DNA from: Catonia carolina
Taxonomy: Eukaryota > Arthropoda > Insecta > Hemiptera > Achilidae
Direction of reading: 5' to 3'
Assembly: GCA_035578175.1 (NCBI GenBank)
Contig: JAQMRL010000014.1
Coordinates: forward strand, 10,764,274-10,828,273
DNA length: 64,000 bases
The position numbers and the translations under genes are program-made. Within the stretch, counting starts at the first letter, position 1. Every line of letters begins with the position of its first letter. The notes beneath the pieces were generated by a model. It ran no database searches, was not told the origin of the DNA, and saw only the letters and a list, made by a program, of their open reading frames with translations. This document shows, one piece after another, positions 32,709-44,799 of the stretch.

Positions 32709-35700
32709 GTAAGTTTAGTGTTGTTTATCGGAAAAACTGGTTTAGACTTCAAAAGCAGTTCTCAAACTTGCTTTATTTGAGTACCCCTTTAATTATTAAT
32801 GTTGTCATTGCAGACCTCTCAAAATCCTTTCATTTTTGTATTAACCCTTTTGCTACGGCGTGTATTTCTTCGTATAGTGAATGTTCAAATGTCAAAACAC
32901 GATCCTAAATAAATTCATTTAAGGGAAGACTGTACGTTGTATCCCGCCAATGTTAAATTTGCTATTTTTGTTACATTTTTCACAAGATTGGTAAAAGATA
33001 GCGAAATGAAACTTTACATACTTATAGTTGTCAGGTTTCCCTAGCTATTGACATTTTTGCAATTTAACTATTAAACCATAATGTTAAAAACAGAATAACG
33101 AATAACATAAAAAAAATTTCTACGTTTTTTGCATATAACTAATTTTTGGAGCATCTGAGGAAGTCATGAAAACACCAGTGTATGTGCATGTAAAAGATGA
33201 ATGGTTGGTAAAAGCTTCACCCACGTAATTAATGTTTTCCAAGGAAAGTTTACCTATGTTAAAAATCTAAATTTACGGAAACAGGAAAAAACAAAAAGGG
33301 ACAAATCAAAAACAAAATGTACACAAACAAGTAAATTTTCCATCAACAGTTGGTTAAAAAGCTGAAAGAACAGCTGAGAATATTAAAATCAGTAATGCTG
33401 ATCATTTAAAAAACTAAAATTCCCTTTGCTTTAAAACGATCGGTATAAAATTATCAAAAATAGGAATTCTGGTGACATGATCATTTTTCGGGGTGCTAAA
33501 ACCTGCTAAGCCTGCTAAAAAGTTTATTTTTTCTTTACAACAATAATTTTTTTGATGTAATTTAATGTCCTTGTTTTACATTTAGGTCTAAAGAATTAAA
33601 AAAATAAAAAACAAAACATCGAAATTGTTAGTTAAAACCATCATACTGTCTTACCTTTACTAAGGCCACTACAGATAGAAGATTGTGAAAAAATTACGAG
33701 CATGTTATTCATCACGTACGGTTATTTTTCTTTTACAAACATAAAAATCAGTTGCGTTTTTCGCTAGCTACAGCGGGCGAAACACTTTCGCACGTAAAAA
33801 TTCGTAGGTTATTTTATATTTTTGGCTGTAACGTGCTAAAATTTAAGTTAATCATGAAATTGTACGGAACATAACTTGTAGAAAACATTTTCGTGAATAA
33901 AACCATGTTTTACAATATAATTTCGAGTTCCATTAGCCCTAATAATTGCAGTTTGAAATTTGCAACGGGCAAAGTGGGAACAGAATCTAAATAAAAATAC
34001 CAGTACTTGTAAAAACTTCAAAATCCAATAACATTAAAGGGATTAAAATACGATGAAATTGAAAGAATCGAAACACATTATGTACAACAGTAATTTAAAA
34101 GTAAATGTAAGGTAATAAATGAAATATTGATGAAATAGATTGTTACTACCGGTTTCATATTTCAGAAATAATATATTGGCACTGAATAAGTGCATTCGAA
34201 TAACGAGCACAATAGCGAATCAGGCTATATGTATTTCATTTGGTATTTGTCTCTACAGCTTCACAAATGTAAGTATAAAAAAATATATAAATTTGTTGTT
34301 GTTCTTCTTCCAAAAAAGTATTAGTCCGCAGCCTGTTCAAAACTCACACACTATATATCATCTACCTCCATCTTTTCCTAGGTCTACCGACATACGTTTT
34401 ATCTTCTGGAGTATACAAGTACGCCTACTTAGGTACCCTATGATCTGACATCCTTGCCATGAGTTGTCTCCAACTTGGGCAATAATCCTTTATCTTCTCG
34501 TTCAAGTTGTAAATACCTAAATCTGATCTAATTTCCTCATTCCTTATTCAGTCCAAACGTGTACATGTGTTAGTCCTTCTCAGAAATCTAATCTCTGCCG
34601 TCGGGATTCTCAGCTCTTATATTTGCGTTGTTGTTCATGCCTCACTTCCATACAGAATAACTGGAGCTGTCATTGCTTAATAGCACTCAATTTTTGTGAC
34701 CTTACTCGCTCTACTACCCAAAGTTCTGCTTAAAGACCCGCGTATCTTTTGGAATTTTCTCAATTTCGGCTCTAAACAAGTTATAAAACATGTTGTAAAC
34801 TTTTTTTAATTAAAATTATGTATAAAGTTGTAAATGTGGTAAAAGAATGTTGTAAAAACATTTTGTGTAAATAAGTAATGTAAGTAATTCACAATAGTTC
34901 ACAATAGTTTTTCGGTAGATCCCTCTACCGAATCGCCTAATGCTAGTCCTTTCATCATGCGGTCTTGGGTTCGAATCCCATTCAGGCACGGCATATTTTC
35001 ATACGTTACAAAAATCATTTCATCTTTCACCGTCTGCATTAGCAGTAATTGCAAAACAGTCGGACGTTAAACCAAAAAAAAAAAAAACATACTGTGTCTG
35101 TGACGTCAGAAAAAATACCAATAATCGCTTCTTAACTTACCGGCAGATCATTGGTGTCTAATGTAAACAATATAATGTAAATAAACTTGGTCTAATGTAA
35201 ATAAAACAGGATCCAATACGCTACCCTGTAGAATCCCAACCCCGATTGGTTTGACTTCAGAATAACTCTTGCTTCTTCTTGCTTCAATCAAAATACTCTT
35301 TCTGAGATATAGGAATTCAATATTTGTGACAGATATATACTCACAAAAATTTAACATGTACAATCCACCAGGTTGGTCTAGAGGTAAAATCGTAGCCGTG
35401 AGTCAGTTGTTTAACAGCTGATTTTCGAAGACAATGGTTCCTGGCTCAAATCCTAGTAAAAGAAGTTACTTTTATATGTCTTTGAATACTAGACACTGGT
35501 TACCTGTGTACTTGATGGTAGGGTTTTGTAATAACACCCCTATCGCTGCCGGCAACACATACGGCAAACAAAAGCGATAGGTCGGCAAGGGTGTTAACAA
35601 AACATAAAAAAAATTTAAGAAAGCTCAAAAAAAACAAACACTCAGGTTAATGTTGCACATATGAAATAAATCTAGAAAAGTAAGTAGTAAAATAATTTAA

Positions 35701-38700
35701 TTTATAACAATAAAAATGGAGTAAACAGTAAAATTAGTACAAAATTACCCAGACTTAAATAGCTGGAAAGTCTAATAAAATATTCAAATCCAAAAAATGT
35801 ACTTCCTGAGGTAAATTTTATAAATATTAAGTAAAACAATAAAATTCAAAGATATATTCATTAAATGATAACTGAAAATCGAAATGGCCAAAATAATTGA
35901 AATTAAACTTTTATTTTTAAGTTTAGCATGCTAGCAGCTTCCTACTCAAAATATATATTTTATCATCATTACCTTAATTTCTACAAGTTATAAAATATTT
36001 AGTATATGTACGAGGGTAGGCTGATAAGTAATGCACACATGCTTGTAGAAGACAACTAAATAAACTTCAGTAGCGCGCCTGGTGGCATGTGGAAGTACTA
36101 TTTCTCCTCTACAAGCCTGCGCAGTTTGAAGGCGTTGCTTTCATTCAGTTTGTTTTGAGTAGTGGAAGTATGGCGTCGTGTTCTGGTGCTATGTCAACGA
36201 GAATTAAACAACGCGCTGTTATCGAATTTTTAACTGCTGAGAAAGTGAATCCTAGTGAGATTTATCGTCGTTTAAAGGCTGTTTATTGTGACGATACTGT
36301 TGATAGGTCTACTGTGAATCGTTGGGTAATAAAATTTCGTGATTGCCAACCTGGAAAAGCCTTAATTGTTGACAAAACACGCAGTGGACGACCAATCACT
36401 GCCTCAGACGATAATCGTCGCAAACTCATCGATGATTTGATTCAAAATGACCGGCGAATCACTCAACAGCGTATCGCAAACCAAATTGGAATATCTAAGG
36501 AACGTGTTGGCTTCATTATTGAACAATTGGGATACCGTAAAATCTGTGCACGATGGGTACCACGCCGTCTGACAGACGAGAATAAACAGCGTCGATTGGA
36601 ATGCTGTGAACAACTTTTGAAGCGCTACCGTGACGAAGGAGACGACTTTCTTTTGAATATTGTGACGGGGGACGAGTCATGGGTTCATCATTACGATCCA
36701 GAAGAAAAAAGGCAGAGCGCTGAATATCGTCATCCACATTCTCCTGTTGTGAAAAAGTTCAAAACACAACCGTCCGCAAAAAAAATTCTTTTGACTGTGT
36801 TTTGGGATGCTCGCCGAGTTTATGTGACTGATTATCTGGAACGAGGGGCAACGGTAAATTCTGCTCAGTATATACAGACTCTGAAACACCTCCGACGTCG
36901 AGTTTGTCGTGTTAGAGGCAACCTGGCGCCAATAATTTTGCAACACGACAATGCTCGTCCACACACTTCGCGTGCAACTGGAGAGGCTCTGAGAAACCTG
37001 AAGTTTCAACCAATTTTACACCCTCCGTATTCTCCCGACCTTGCGCCTTGCGATTTTTATTTTTTTCCTCTACTGAAGAGAGACCTTAAGGGTAATCATT
37101 ACAGCTCGGACAATGAGGTGAAGGCAGCTATTGCGTCCTGGGTTCGAGGAAAGTCGGAAGAATTTTTCAGTGACGGAATGAAAAAACTTGTTAAACGTTG
37201 GGAGAAATGTGTAATGCTTAACGGTGACTATATTGAAAAATAAATAGATAATTTGGTAGGTTAAGATTTGTACTTTAATTTGTTATTTACCCCATCTTGC
37301 TATTTCTTTTTGTTCGTCTTCTACAAGCATGTGTGCATTACTTATCAGCCTACCCTCGTATATAAAAGTGCAAAATATGTAGAGACAATCAAAGTTGTTG
37401 TTTCACAAATATAAAATTGATTGACCAGAAGTTAAAGTTCACTTTTTAGAATTTTAAAAATTAAAAAAACTAAATTCAAATTCAACTATTTTAATAAGGT
37501 GTAAAATAAGAATAATAGTTGTTTAAAAAATATTATGGAATGAATGGTTAAATTTATAGATCAATGTTCCTGATTGCTTTAGTTTAGCAAAGATTTAACA
37601 GGAAAACCTTTCAAGCAGGTCACTTTGAATTCACTAAATTTCCTGTCCGAAATAAGAAGTTAACAAGATGTATCTTAATTTCTGGCATGATCGTTTCCCC
37701 AAAAGGTATCGGTTATCACATTAAAAACGCCTTTAGTAGATGGATGAGCTCCTCTCATGATAAATAAAATAATAAAACATACCCTTTTGTAGTTAAAACT
37801 TATTTTTGGAGTATTACTGACGTATGCGACAGCTAATGGGAGATTACTGATGAAATTCTCATCCAGACTGGACTCCATGTAACTCCATGAAAGAAAATGC
37901 CAGGAAACATTGAACCTTAATTATCCTCGGGAGTCGAACCCCATGTACTCAATATAGATATGGTAAGATTACTGAACGGCAATTCCCGTTCCCGGATTGA
38001 AACCCTGAAGAAAAGATCGAGCGAGTGTTAATATTAAGTAAAATAAACGTCGATCTCAAGCAAAAGCACAAACGTATAAATAATGCAAAGTAAATGAACA
38101 AAATATAACAAAGTTATGAATTTAAAGATAGAAACTTAATACGAGTTGCAATAGATAGACAATAAGGGAGATTTTAAAAAATATTTAAAACAATTAAAAT
38201 AAGCAATTACATTTCGAAGCAGAATACAATTTACCAAACTACAAAACGTTACATCGTTTACAATAAATTTATCATAAATCATAATTTAGTTTTACATAGA
38301 CCAAAATCGAATCTAGAAGTCAAGAGATTGCAAGAACGATTGCAACGTAGATTCGTTAATACAAAAATATAATTTTATGCAACTCGTGAAAAATTTCCAG
38401 CTCTCGGAATACTAAAATAAAAATTAATTAACTTACCATGTTTAATGGGCAAGAAGAATTAACTTTTTTCAAAAGTTATAAATTTAAAATACACGTAATA
38501 AAAATTTACTACATAGCGAACGAACTTTACTCAACGAAAATTCAACAGTGAGTGTACCGACTTGCAAATGGAGACGTTCGATGAGATGGCAAAATGCAGT
38601 TAGAAGTAAAAGCGGTAGATCGCACCACCGGACGGTGAGTTTAGTTAACGTAGACAAAGTAAACTACGAATTATCGGAATCAAAGAGACAACAAGCGAAC

Positions 38701-41700
38701 GCTAAAAACTGAACAAAATCCAATGTAACAAATCTGAAGACAGATGTTACAGTTTCAATTAACCATACTCTTTCAGGAATGGTCAGCCTGAGTCTGTACA
38801 AGACTACACCTCATTTACACTTCATACATATCATCTTCATCTCGTTGAGTCATGGGATTGCATATTGGTCTTAAATTGATAAAATTGCAACATGCAGACA
38901 TGAGAGTAAAAAAAAATTGTAAAAATATCGTTTAGAAATATGATAAAATCTTTTATAAAAGATCTATGTCAAATATATTTTATAGTATAATATAGGATTA
39001 CAAAAAGGATTATTTCACATTTTAGAAGGTATACAGAATTTTTGTTCTTTTTCAGGCATCAAATGTTTTATTAAGAGTAAGATATTTTATATATGCCATA
39101 CCACTCATGTTTCTAATGTTCGTATACAGTTTAATTGGACAGCATCTAATTACTGAGGTAAGATGTCATTACTGAACATCAAGTGAATTCTACACAGTTA
39201 TAGAAATCTTTTAGCAACTACACAACGCTTTTACTTACATAAAAATTATTTAAACTGATTGTGTTGCTTAGGATATCAGCCGAAAGGCTGGTTTCCACCT
39301 CTAGAGAAGTGATGAGACATTTATACAAGGCAAGACAAAGTAAAAACACATTGCAATTGAATACACATAAATAGATATATTATATACAACGTTATCTATC
39401 TGTCTATCTATAGATAATATACCATCGAAATTATTATTACGTTGTGGAGTTTTGTTACGTTGAGATTTGTTTTGTAGCTCAAAACAAATCGTACAAAATT
39501 GTGTGCAGAATGTATGAGATTGGAAAAGTACCATCGGACTTTAAAAAAAAATATTATGATTCCTATACCAGTGTTTTAAGAATTTTTTCCTAATCTGCAA
39601 GTCAATGTTTGTAGTCAGTAAGATGTTTTTCAATTGAAAGCTTTTTCTAGCTTGAGGCCGGCCTGTTGGCGTACAGGTTAGCGCAACTGGCTTCTACACC
39701 AGACTCCCGGGTTGGATTCTCGGTCAGGTCTGGCATTTTTTCATCACTTTCATTATCATCATTATCCACCGTCTGTATTAGCAGAAATTACAGAACAGTC
39801 AGACGTAAAATAAAAAAAAATAAAAAATTTCTAGCTTGAGCTATTTTACTTTTGATATCACTTGTGCTTCTACCATCTTTTGTTATTTTACTCTCTCGAT
39901 AGCAGAATTTCCCATCTTCCTGTATGTTTTCGTTGCCTACTTTTAAATTTTCCATCTCTTCTAAACCACTCTTGCTGCTGCACAACACTTTCGTTTTGAT
40001 CTTATTAATTTTCATTATTTGAATAGCCTACGTACTGTAATGAGTCATGAAAAAATACATTAAAGTTGGGTAAGTGGGTGTACAGTACAACATTCTCTTT
40101 AGCTACATACCCTAAAATTGCACCTAAATCTACTTCTGTTTTTAAGTTGCTCGCAATACGTAGTTTTAGGGGTTTCCAATTATAATATGATGATGAACTC
40201 ATCGGCGCAAAGTACGAAAACTGCTGACTTTGTTTATTTCGCGGTAGGTGATATAACTCGGGTCAGTGAATGACCCCTACTCGCGTTATAACTGGGTAAA
40301 ATTGTAACCAACTACGGTACGCTAGAAATTGGGGGGGGGGGGGGAATATCTGCGATTGAATTTGGGGTAATCGGCAATTAGTTTTTTTTTAATGATGTAC
40401 CATGCTTTTGACAGGCCCGAAAGAGAGGGACGTCAAACCCTCTTTCTGTTGTATTTACTATGAGGATTTTTTGTTAAATTTCATACAACTTATATGTGCG
40501 TGTGTTGCCTACGCCAATTAAATTGCGGTATAAAGAGCATATGCATGGTGGGTTTGACGTTATTTATACTGACCTGCTTTAGCACGGTCTGGTGAGTTGA
40601 AGTGCACAATGCAGCTTCGACATGTGCATTAGCCGGAAGCGTGGTAATGTAATAGGTAATATGCATAGGTGAGCACAAGGAAATATTGTTACACTAAATC
40701 TAAAACAAATTGTGGCAGCACTTACATGATTTAGTCCAATTTTGTACTGGTTACACATGAGGTAGATACTTGTAGAGAGCACGTTCGTAGAACTCTCGTT
40801 GAAGGCACAGCTATGGCGCGATTTTTACTGAATATACACAGATTATAATAGTATGATACACACAACAGTTAAAGCACACAAGAGTATTTGCCGTGACGAC
40901 AGTTCGTATTTCACACGTAATGTTTAGATTCATTAGGAAGCGAAAGTATTTTTTTCAAATTTTTTTGATGAAAAATGAGCTTGTTAGAGTGTAGTGAACG
41001 AAACTGGCCGGCAGAGTGCCATACCGATCGCTTATTGTCACAATTCCGCTTTAAACTGTGCACCGATTGAAATGAGTTCAGGGAATCGGCGGACGCAACA
41101 CATTATCTCTCTGTCTCGCTACCCTCTCACTACACGCCACCATAATTGGCGAACATTATTTTTACCACTGTATAAATTTTAATAAAAGGTTTTTCTTTCC
41201 AGGGAGAAAATTTGAGGTTTGCTTTATACGACTGTGGCTGGGAAGAGGAACTCTTGTCGTTTAGTAAATCTGTTTATTTTGTAATACTATGTACTAAAGA
41301 ATGTTCATTAAGACCTTATGGTTTATATACCATCAATTTAAATAATTTTTTCAAGGTAGATAAATTAAATCATTTGTTAATTATTTATTTCTTTAAAATT
41401 TGTGTCATGATATTGTTGTTGTTTAGGTCAACAACCGAAAGGCTGGTTTGAACCTGTAGAGGTTTTACTGAGTAATACGAGTGAGGTGGTTTACTATTGC
41501 CTTCTTCACTCAGTTAAAAGAGTATGCTTATCAGCATGCCAGGGCCTCTTAAAAGCACTTACTTTCAACCCTGCAAATGACACCTTCATTTCATTCACCA
41601 CAGGGACTTGCTGTATTGTGAAATTCATTACTCTCAGAGGCAATAATTCTGACTAGTTTCTTTTACACCTCTACCTCTTCTGTTCTTAAATAATTTAGTC

Positions 41701-42013
41701 ATATATTTGGCTAACTATGTGATAAGAAACAGCACTTTTTTTGAAGCCCTGGAACCAACAGATCGAGTGAAATTAATTTAACATTCCACCTGCTCGTTAT
41801 GAACAAAATCAGTATTGAATGTTTTGTTTTCTGTCATCATTAGAACTTGCTTAGTTTAATAAACTTGTGCTGAAATTTTTTATGGTTGACTTACAAAATC
41901 AGTCCTATAAATTTATAAATTATTAATTACGGTTGTATTCGATTTTTGTTTTTTAGATACTGAATGCAGCCTACGGGTATTTCAACCTAGTTAAGTCATT
42001 TAAAAACTATTGA
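31855..42013 (+). CDS. Odorant receptor gene, right copy, apparently complete
   Basis: A membrane receptor subunit of insect olfactory neurons, expected to work as a cation channel with Orco. Exons: 31855-32708, 34166-34268, 39056-39157, 41203-41355 and 41957-42013. All introns are GT-AG with phases 2, 0, 0, 0; the joined frame is 422 codons plus stop, normal for this family. Hydrophobic segments in exon 1 are at about residues 37-56, 72-88, 132-150 and 184-214, then one each in exons 2, 3 and 4/5. Family marks are LIRHHQIVIR at the end of exon 1, YSLIGQHLITE in exon 3, LRFALYDCGWEEE and YTINLNNFFK in exon 4, and ILNAAYGYFNLV in exon 5. Intron 2 carries a 3.2 kb LTR-like insert with a mariner. 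The ATG at 31,855 sits right after an acceptor-like TTCCAG, so a 5' exon is possible. The ligand cannot be told. Confidence 0.9.
34166..34268 (+). CDS. Odorant receptor right copy, exon 2
   Basis: The acceptor is TATTTCAG and the donor GTAAGTAT. It codes for NNILALNKCIRI, then ANQAICISFGICLYSFTN (helix 5). Confidence 0.88.
34378..34760 (-). pseudogene. RTE-like LINE C-terminal fragment in intron 2 (right arm)
   Basis: Partner of 7,990-8,396. It is decayed, with several frame breaks; the MSDHR-like and GRPRK-like blocks are recognisable on the minus strand. Confidence 0.6.
34932..35088 (+). repeat. tRNA-derived SINE, family A
   Basis: B box GGGTTCGAATCCCATTCAGG, then the family tail and an A run. 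Partner of 7,660-7,822. Confidence 0.82.
36011..37358 (+). mobile_element. Intact mariner transposon
   Basis: 1,348 bp with 43-bp inverted repeats that are identical by eye, starting CGAGGGTAGGCTGATAAGTA. TA flanks both ends (36,009-36,010; 37,359-37,360). The transposase is uninterrupted. Identical ends and an open frame suggest a recent insertion. Confidence 0.93.
36170..37243 (+). CDS. Mariner transposase (DD34D), uninterrupted
   Basis: A cut-and-paste transposase that acts on its own 43-bp ends and inserts at TA. The frame is open from 36,089; I prefer the ATG at 36,170 (GGAAGTATGGCG), giving 357 residues, close to the usual 345-355. The N-terminal helix-turn-helix region includes YRRLKAVYCDDTVDRSTVNR and a TRSGRPITA linker. 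Motifs: WVPRRLTDENKQRR (the usual WVPHEL site), then catalytic Asp residues in VTGDESWVHHYDPE, QHDNARPHTS and YSPDLAPCDFYFFPLLK. By my count 34 residues separate the second and third Asp (the one in PCDF). No frame break or changed catalytic residue is seen. It may be active. Confidence 0.92.
   Translation: MASCSGAMSTRIKQRAVIEFLTAEKVNPSEIYRRLKAVYCDDTVDRSTVNRWVIKFRDCQPGKALIVDKTRSGRPITASDDNRRKLIDDLIQNDRRITQQRIANQIGISKERVGFIIEQLGYRKICARWVPRRLTDENKQRRLECCEQLLKRYRDEGDDFLLNIVTGDESWVHHYDPEEKRQSAEYRHPHSPVVKKFKTQPSAKKILLTVFWDARRVYVTDYLERGATVNSAQYIQTLKHLRRRVCRVRGNLAPIILQHDNARPHTSRATGEALRNLKFQPILHPPYSPDLAPCDFYFFPLLKRDLKGNHYSSDNEVKAAIASWVRGKSEEFFSDGMKKLVKRWEKCVMLNGDYIEK
39056..39157 (+). CDS. Odorant receptor right copy, exon 3
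   Basis: 34 codons between TTTTTCAG and GTAAGATG, from ASNVLLRVRYFIYAIPLMF to YSLIGQHLITE (helix 6). Confidence 0.88.
39570..40490. repeat. Diverged third copy of the short-palindrome block, in intron 3
   Basis: Partner of 5,332-6,552, same intron, inverted. It holds SINE A (39,657-39,825), the RTE-like scrap (39,838-40,015, minus) and a G run at about 40,331-40,344. It is clearly more diverged from 5,332-6,552 than 1-1,221 is. Confidence 0.8.
39657..39825 (+). repeat. tRNA-derived SINE, family A
   Basis: Same head as 197-375, with small changes (TTGGCGTACAGGTTAGCG; GGTTGGATTCTC). Confidence 0.82.
41203..41355 (+). CDS. Odorant receptor right copy, exon 4
   Basis: 51 codons, from GENLRFALYDCGWEEELLSF to YGLYTINLNNFFK, between TTTCCAG and GTAGAT. 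Confidence 0.88.
41425..41820 (+). repeat. Dispersed repeat D in intron 4 (right arm)
   Basis: Near full-length copy starting near CAACCGAAAGGCTGGTTTGA. Partner of 4,070-4,440. Confidence 0.75.
41957..42013 (+). CDS. Odorant receptor right copy, exon 5 (C-terminus)
   Basis: It codes for ILNAAYGYFNLVKSFKNY and a TGA stop, after a TTTTTTAG acceptor. Confidence 0.88.
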   Translation: MLNAAYGYFNLVKSFKNY

Positions 42014-42124
42014 TTACCCGTTGGAGGTAATTATGGTATGAAATTATTGTACAAACCTTTATAATAAACTATAAATAATCACTACATCTTTAGATTTAAC
42101 CAAAATTTTTGTTTTTTACCATTT

Positions 42125-42400
42125 TTTTATCCCTAATGTGTCTGCTTTGCAATCTGTTAAATTTAAGAACAACATGCAACCCCATAATTCAATGAGGGAT
42201 GATGTGTATGACGTGTAAATGAGGTGTAGTCTGGTACAGATTCAGACCGAACATCCTTAAAAGAGTATAAATAATTAAACCCCAACTATCAAAGTACACC
42301 GAAAACCACTATCTAGTATTCAAATCCGTATGAAAAGTACGTAAGTACCTTTACATGGATTTGAACCAAGAACTTTCGTCTTCAAAATCAGCTGTGAAAC
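42125..42400 (-). repeat. SINE family B, truncated copy
   Basis: Partner of 3,478-3,770. It has the B-box-like GGTTCAAATCC on the minus strand and the body ending at GCAAAGCAGACAC. Confidence 0.75.
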
Positions 42401-43253
42401 AGCTAAATAAAATAAAATACATATAATTAAATAAATAAATTTAATAATTACAAATGGTTCCGACCCAACTCTATTGTAATATAACAAATTTACTGGACAT
42501 CTGGAGTTGTTTATTTTTGAGTCTATTAAAATAATAAACATCTCCAGCTGATTGAAAAATTAATACTTTAGAATTATTTAATTCACATTGGCAAAATTAT
42601 TTAAAAGTTATTTATTTGAGTTACTAGGCAACTAAAGAAGAAGAAAAGATTTTGTACAAATTATTTTAGTGGGGGACAAGATGGCGAACCGAATAGGCAG
42701 GTCCCTCATTCATCCATTAAATGTATTGAATTTGTTTAGTTTATGATATTCGGGATATTTAATAAACAAGTGAGTCTTAAATATTTTTACATTATACCGT
42801 TTTATTTGTGTATTTCATTGTCATTTATAACATTGAATCCAGACTATAGGCCTATTATTATTATTCGTTACCAACAAATGTTAGTATGGTTGAAATGAAA
42901 ATAGGTGTCACTGGACATGTTAACAGTAATAATTAACTGTTGATAACTTTCTATTAGATGCAAGTGACAGTAGTGGCAGTGATCACACTACAAATATTTA
43001 ATCTCTTATGAGAAGATAATATAATTATTCTTTCAAATTGTCGATCCCTTATGAAGAGATATTTAGTTCTTTTACACTATGGCAGTGGAACTTGGGTGCT
43101 ATCAAAGCGAGAGGAAAGTAAATTGCAAGCATCTGAAATGAAGTTTCTTCGACGTACGTTTGGGTGTAGTAGAGAAGATCGTTACAGGAAAGAACTCAAC
43201 ATCTTCTCTATAAATGATAAGGTTATCTCAGGACAGGAGGCAGAGGTTGGAGC

Positions 43254-44799
43254 CACGGTAAATAGAAGAGACGGTAGGGGTCACGCGCATGACCAGTCGT
43301 TATGAGTACATACCGTCATTAGCAAATGAGGTCACCGGTGCTGAAGCACCATTTTTTTAAATTTTTCCTTCTACATTAAAGACTAATATTGGGATGTAAT
43401 AATTATGTTTTGTCTAATGTAATAAAGAATTGTAATGAAATGTAAGTAAACAGTTGTCTTTTCGATATTCACATTATACAATAAACAATTTTAAACAAGT
43501 CTGTAATTGTAATATAAAATAATAAATACATATTATTCGGTAGCGTTCTTGTAGTAACATAAATTTGTTGTGAATATTTAACATTTAGGCTTACTGTTTT
43601 TACAAATATTTATAGTTTGTGTTCTGTAGAAATGAAACAATGTAAAAACTTTATTGGACGAGTTTACTAAAATAATTACTAAAACTCTTCCACTTGGATT
43701 ACAATTTTTAACCACTCACCATGATTCATGTAATTATATTAGAACTCACTAGACATAAACACGTACTTAATATTAGAAATAATAATCGTGGGTGATACCG
43801 CCCACGAGCTGGCGCAGTTGCTAACAGGGCATGGTTGCTTTGGGGCATATTTGACTAGCTTCAAATTTTGCGAAGAACCGAAATGTCGACTGTGCGATAG
43901 TGAAGAGGAGGAGTCCATTTCGCATATTTTTGAAAGATGTCCCTATTTTGGCCTCGACAGAATGGAGACATCTGAGAAGATAGGCGTTGCACAGTGGATC
44001 CCAGAGAGAGTAGGGACAGCGGTGCTGCGGGATGAGGAGAGCTGGAAGTTGGTCGCTCAGTTTGAGGAGAGGGTGGTCAGGAGACTGCGGAGGGAGGAGA
44101 CATATGGAGATGAGCGGGATCGCCCTCTCCCACAGTGAATCAATCCTGTCCCGATATCAGTAGGTAAGTTAGACACACTAATTTCCTGAGCTGATGATAA
44201 AAGAGATAAATGAAAGTGAGAGAGTGAGTGTTGGTTGGTGACAGCGGGAGGGGAATTAGGCTACGGTTCCCTTCCACGCCCCGCTGACAGTATGTAAATT
44301 TTTTTTTAACCCGACATTTCTGTTGTAGTATTATATAAACAGTTCCGAGGGAGGTGAAGGGTTCTTTGTTGATGCCGGATCAAGTGGCCAGGCGGCAGGT
44401 TTTTGGTTGGTAGGCGGTTGCGGCCTCCTTGGGACTGGACGAGGACGCCTCAATTGATTCCAACACTACTTTCCCCATCGCGAGGAAGTGAACATGAGTT
44501 TCTCGCTGCCTCGGATAAAAAAAAATTAAAAATAACAAAAATAAAAATTAAATACAAAATAACTTAACTATTAGTAGGCCTAAATATTTACTAGTTCTTG
44601 TTATGTTCGATAATTCATTCGATTAAACTAAATGCACAAAGAGTTCACATAACTACGTTAGTCGCTAATTAGACGGACCGATAACATATTCACAAAAACC
44701 GAAATAATACAAACAGCTGGCCGTGTTATTAAGCACCGGTGACGTAATCGGCTACTGCGCATCCTTACGTGACCCCTACCGTCTCTTCTAATTACCGTG
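43254..44799. mobile_element. hAT-like non-autonomous DNA element, 1,546 bp
   Basis: Inverted ends CACGGTAAATAGAAGAGACG and CACGGTAATTAGAAGAGACG, continuing GTAGGGGTCACG on both sides. The 8-bp target duplication is GTTGGAGC (43,246-43,253; 44,800-44,807). An 8-bp duplication is the hAT rule, but no hAT transposase is present. A LINE fragment lies inside. The left arm of the large palindrome carries the same end motif at the same site (about 3,216-3,248), then diverges. Confidence 0.65.
43788..44138 (+). pseudogene. R1-type LINE C-terminal fragment
   Basis: It reads GDTAHELAQLLTGHGCFGAY, then CEEPKCRLCDSEEEESISHI and FERCPYFGLDR. The Cys-Cys-His-Cys knuckle with HI..FERCP after a TGHG.FG..L block is typical of the C-terminus of R1-clade proteins. 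Upstream polymerase sequence is missing. GC content is clearly higher than in the surroundings, suggesting acquisition by the DNA element or a late insertion. Confidence 0.7.

Larger units (their letters stand above)
35528..38751. mobile_element. LTR-like insertion (probable solo LTR) with nested mariner
   Basis: It begins TGTAATAACACCCC and ends CAGATGTTACA, and is flanked by GTTT on both sides (35,524-35,527; 38,752-38,755); the left arm has the intact site with one GTTT. Without the nested mariner it is about 1,874 bp. TG/CA ends with a 4-bp duplication fit a solo LTR. I see no second LTR, no gag or pol, and I did not find a matching LTR elsewhere here. A long non-coding DNA element is the alternative. 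Confidence 0.6.
35363..38920 (+). repeat. SINE family B split by an LTR-like insertion
   Basis: Head and first half at 35,363-35,527 (GGTTGGTCTAGAGGTAAAAT; GGCTCAAATCC), second half at 38,752-38,920. The left-arm copy at 7,191-7,495 is uninterrupted and shows where the insertion occurred. Confidence 0.8.

Noticed and set aside
36404..37009. Minus-strand frames opposite the mariner transposase
   Set aside because: Shadow frames of a well-supported coding region.
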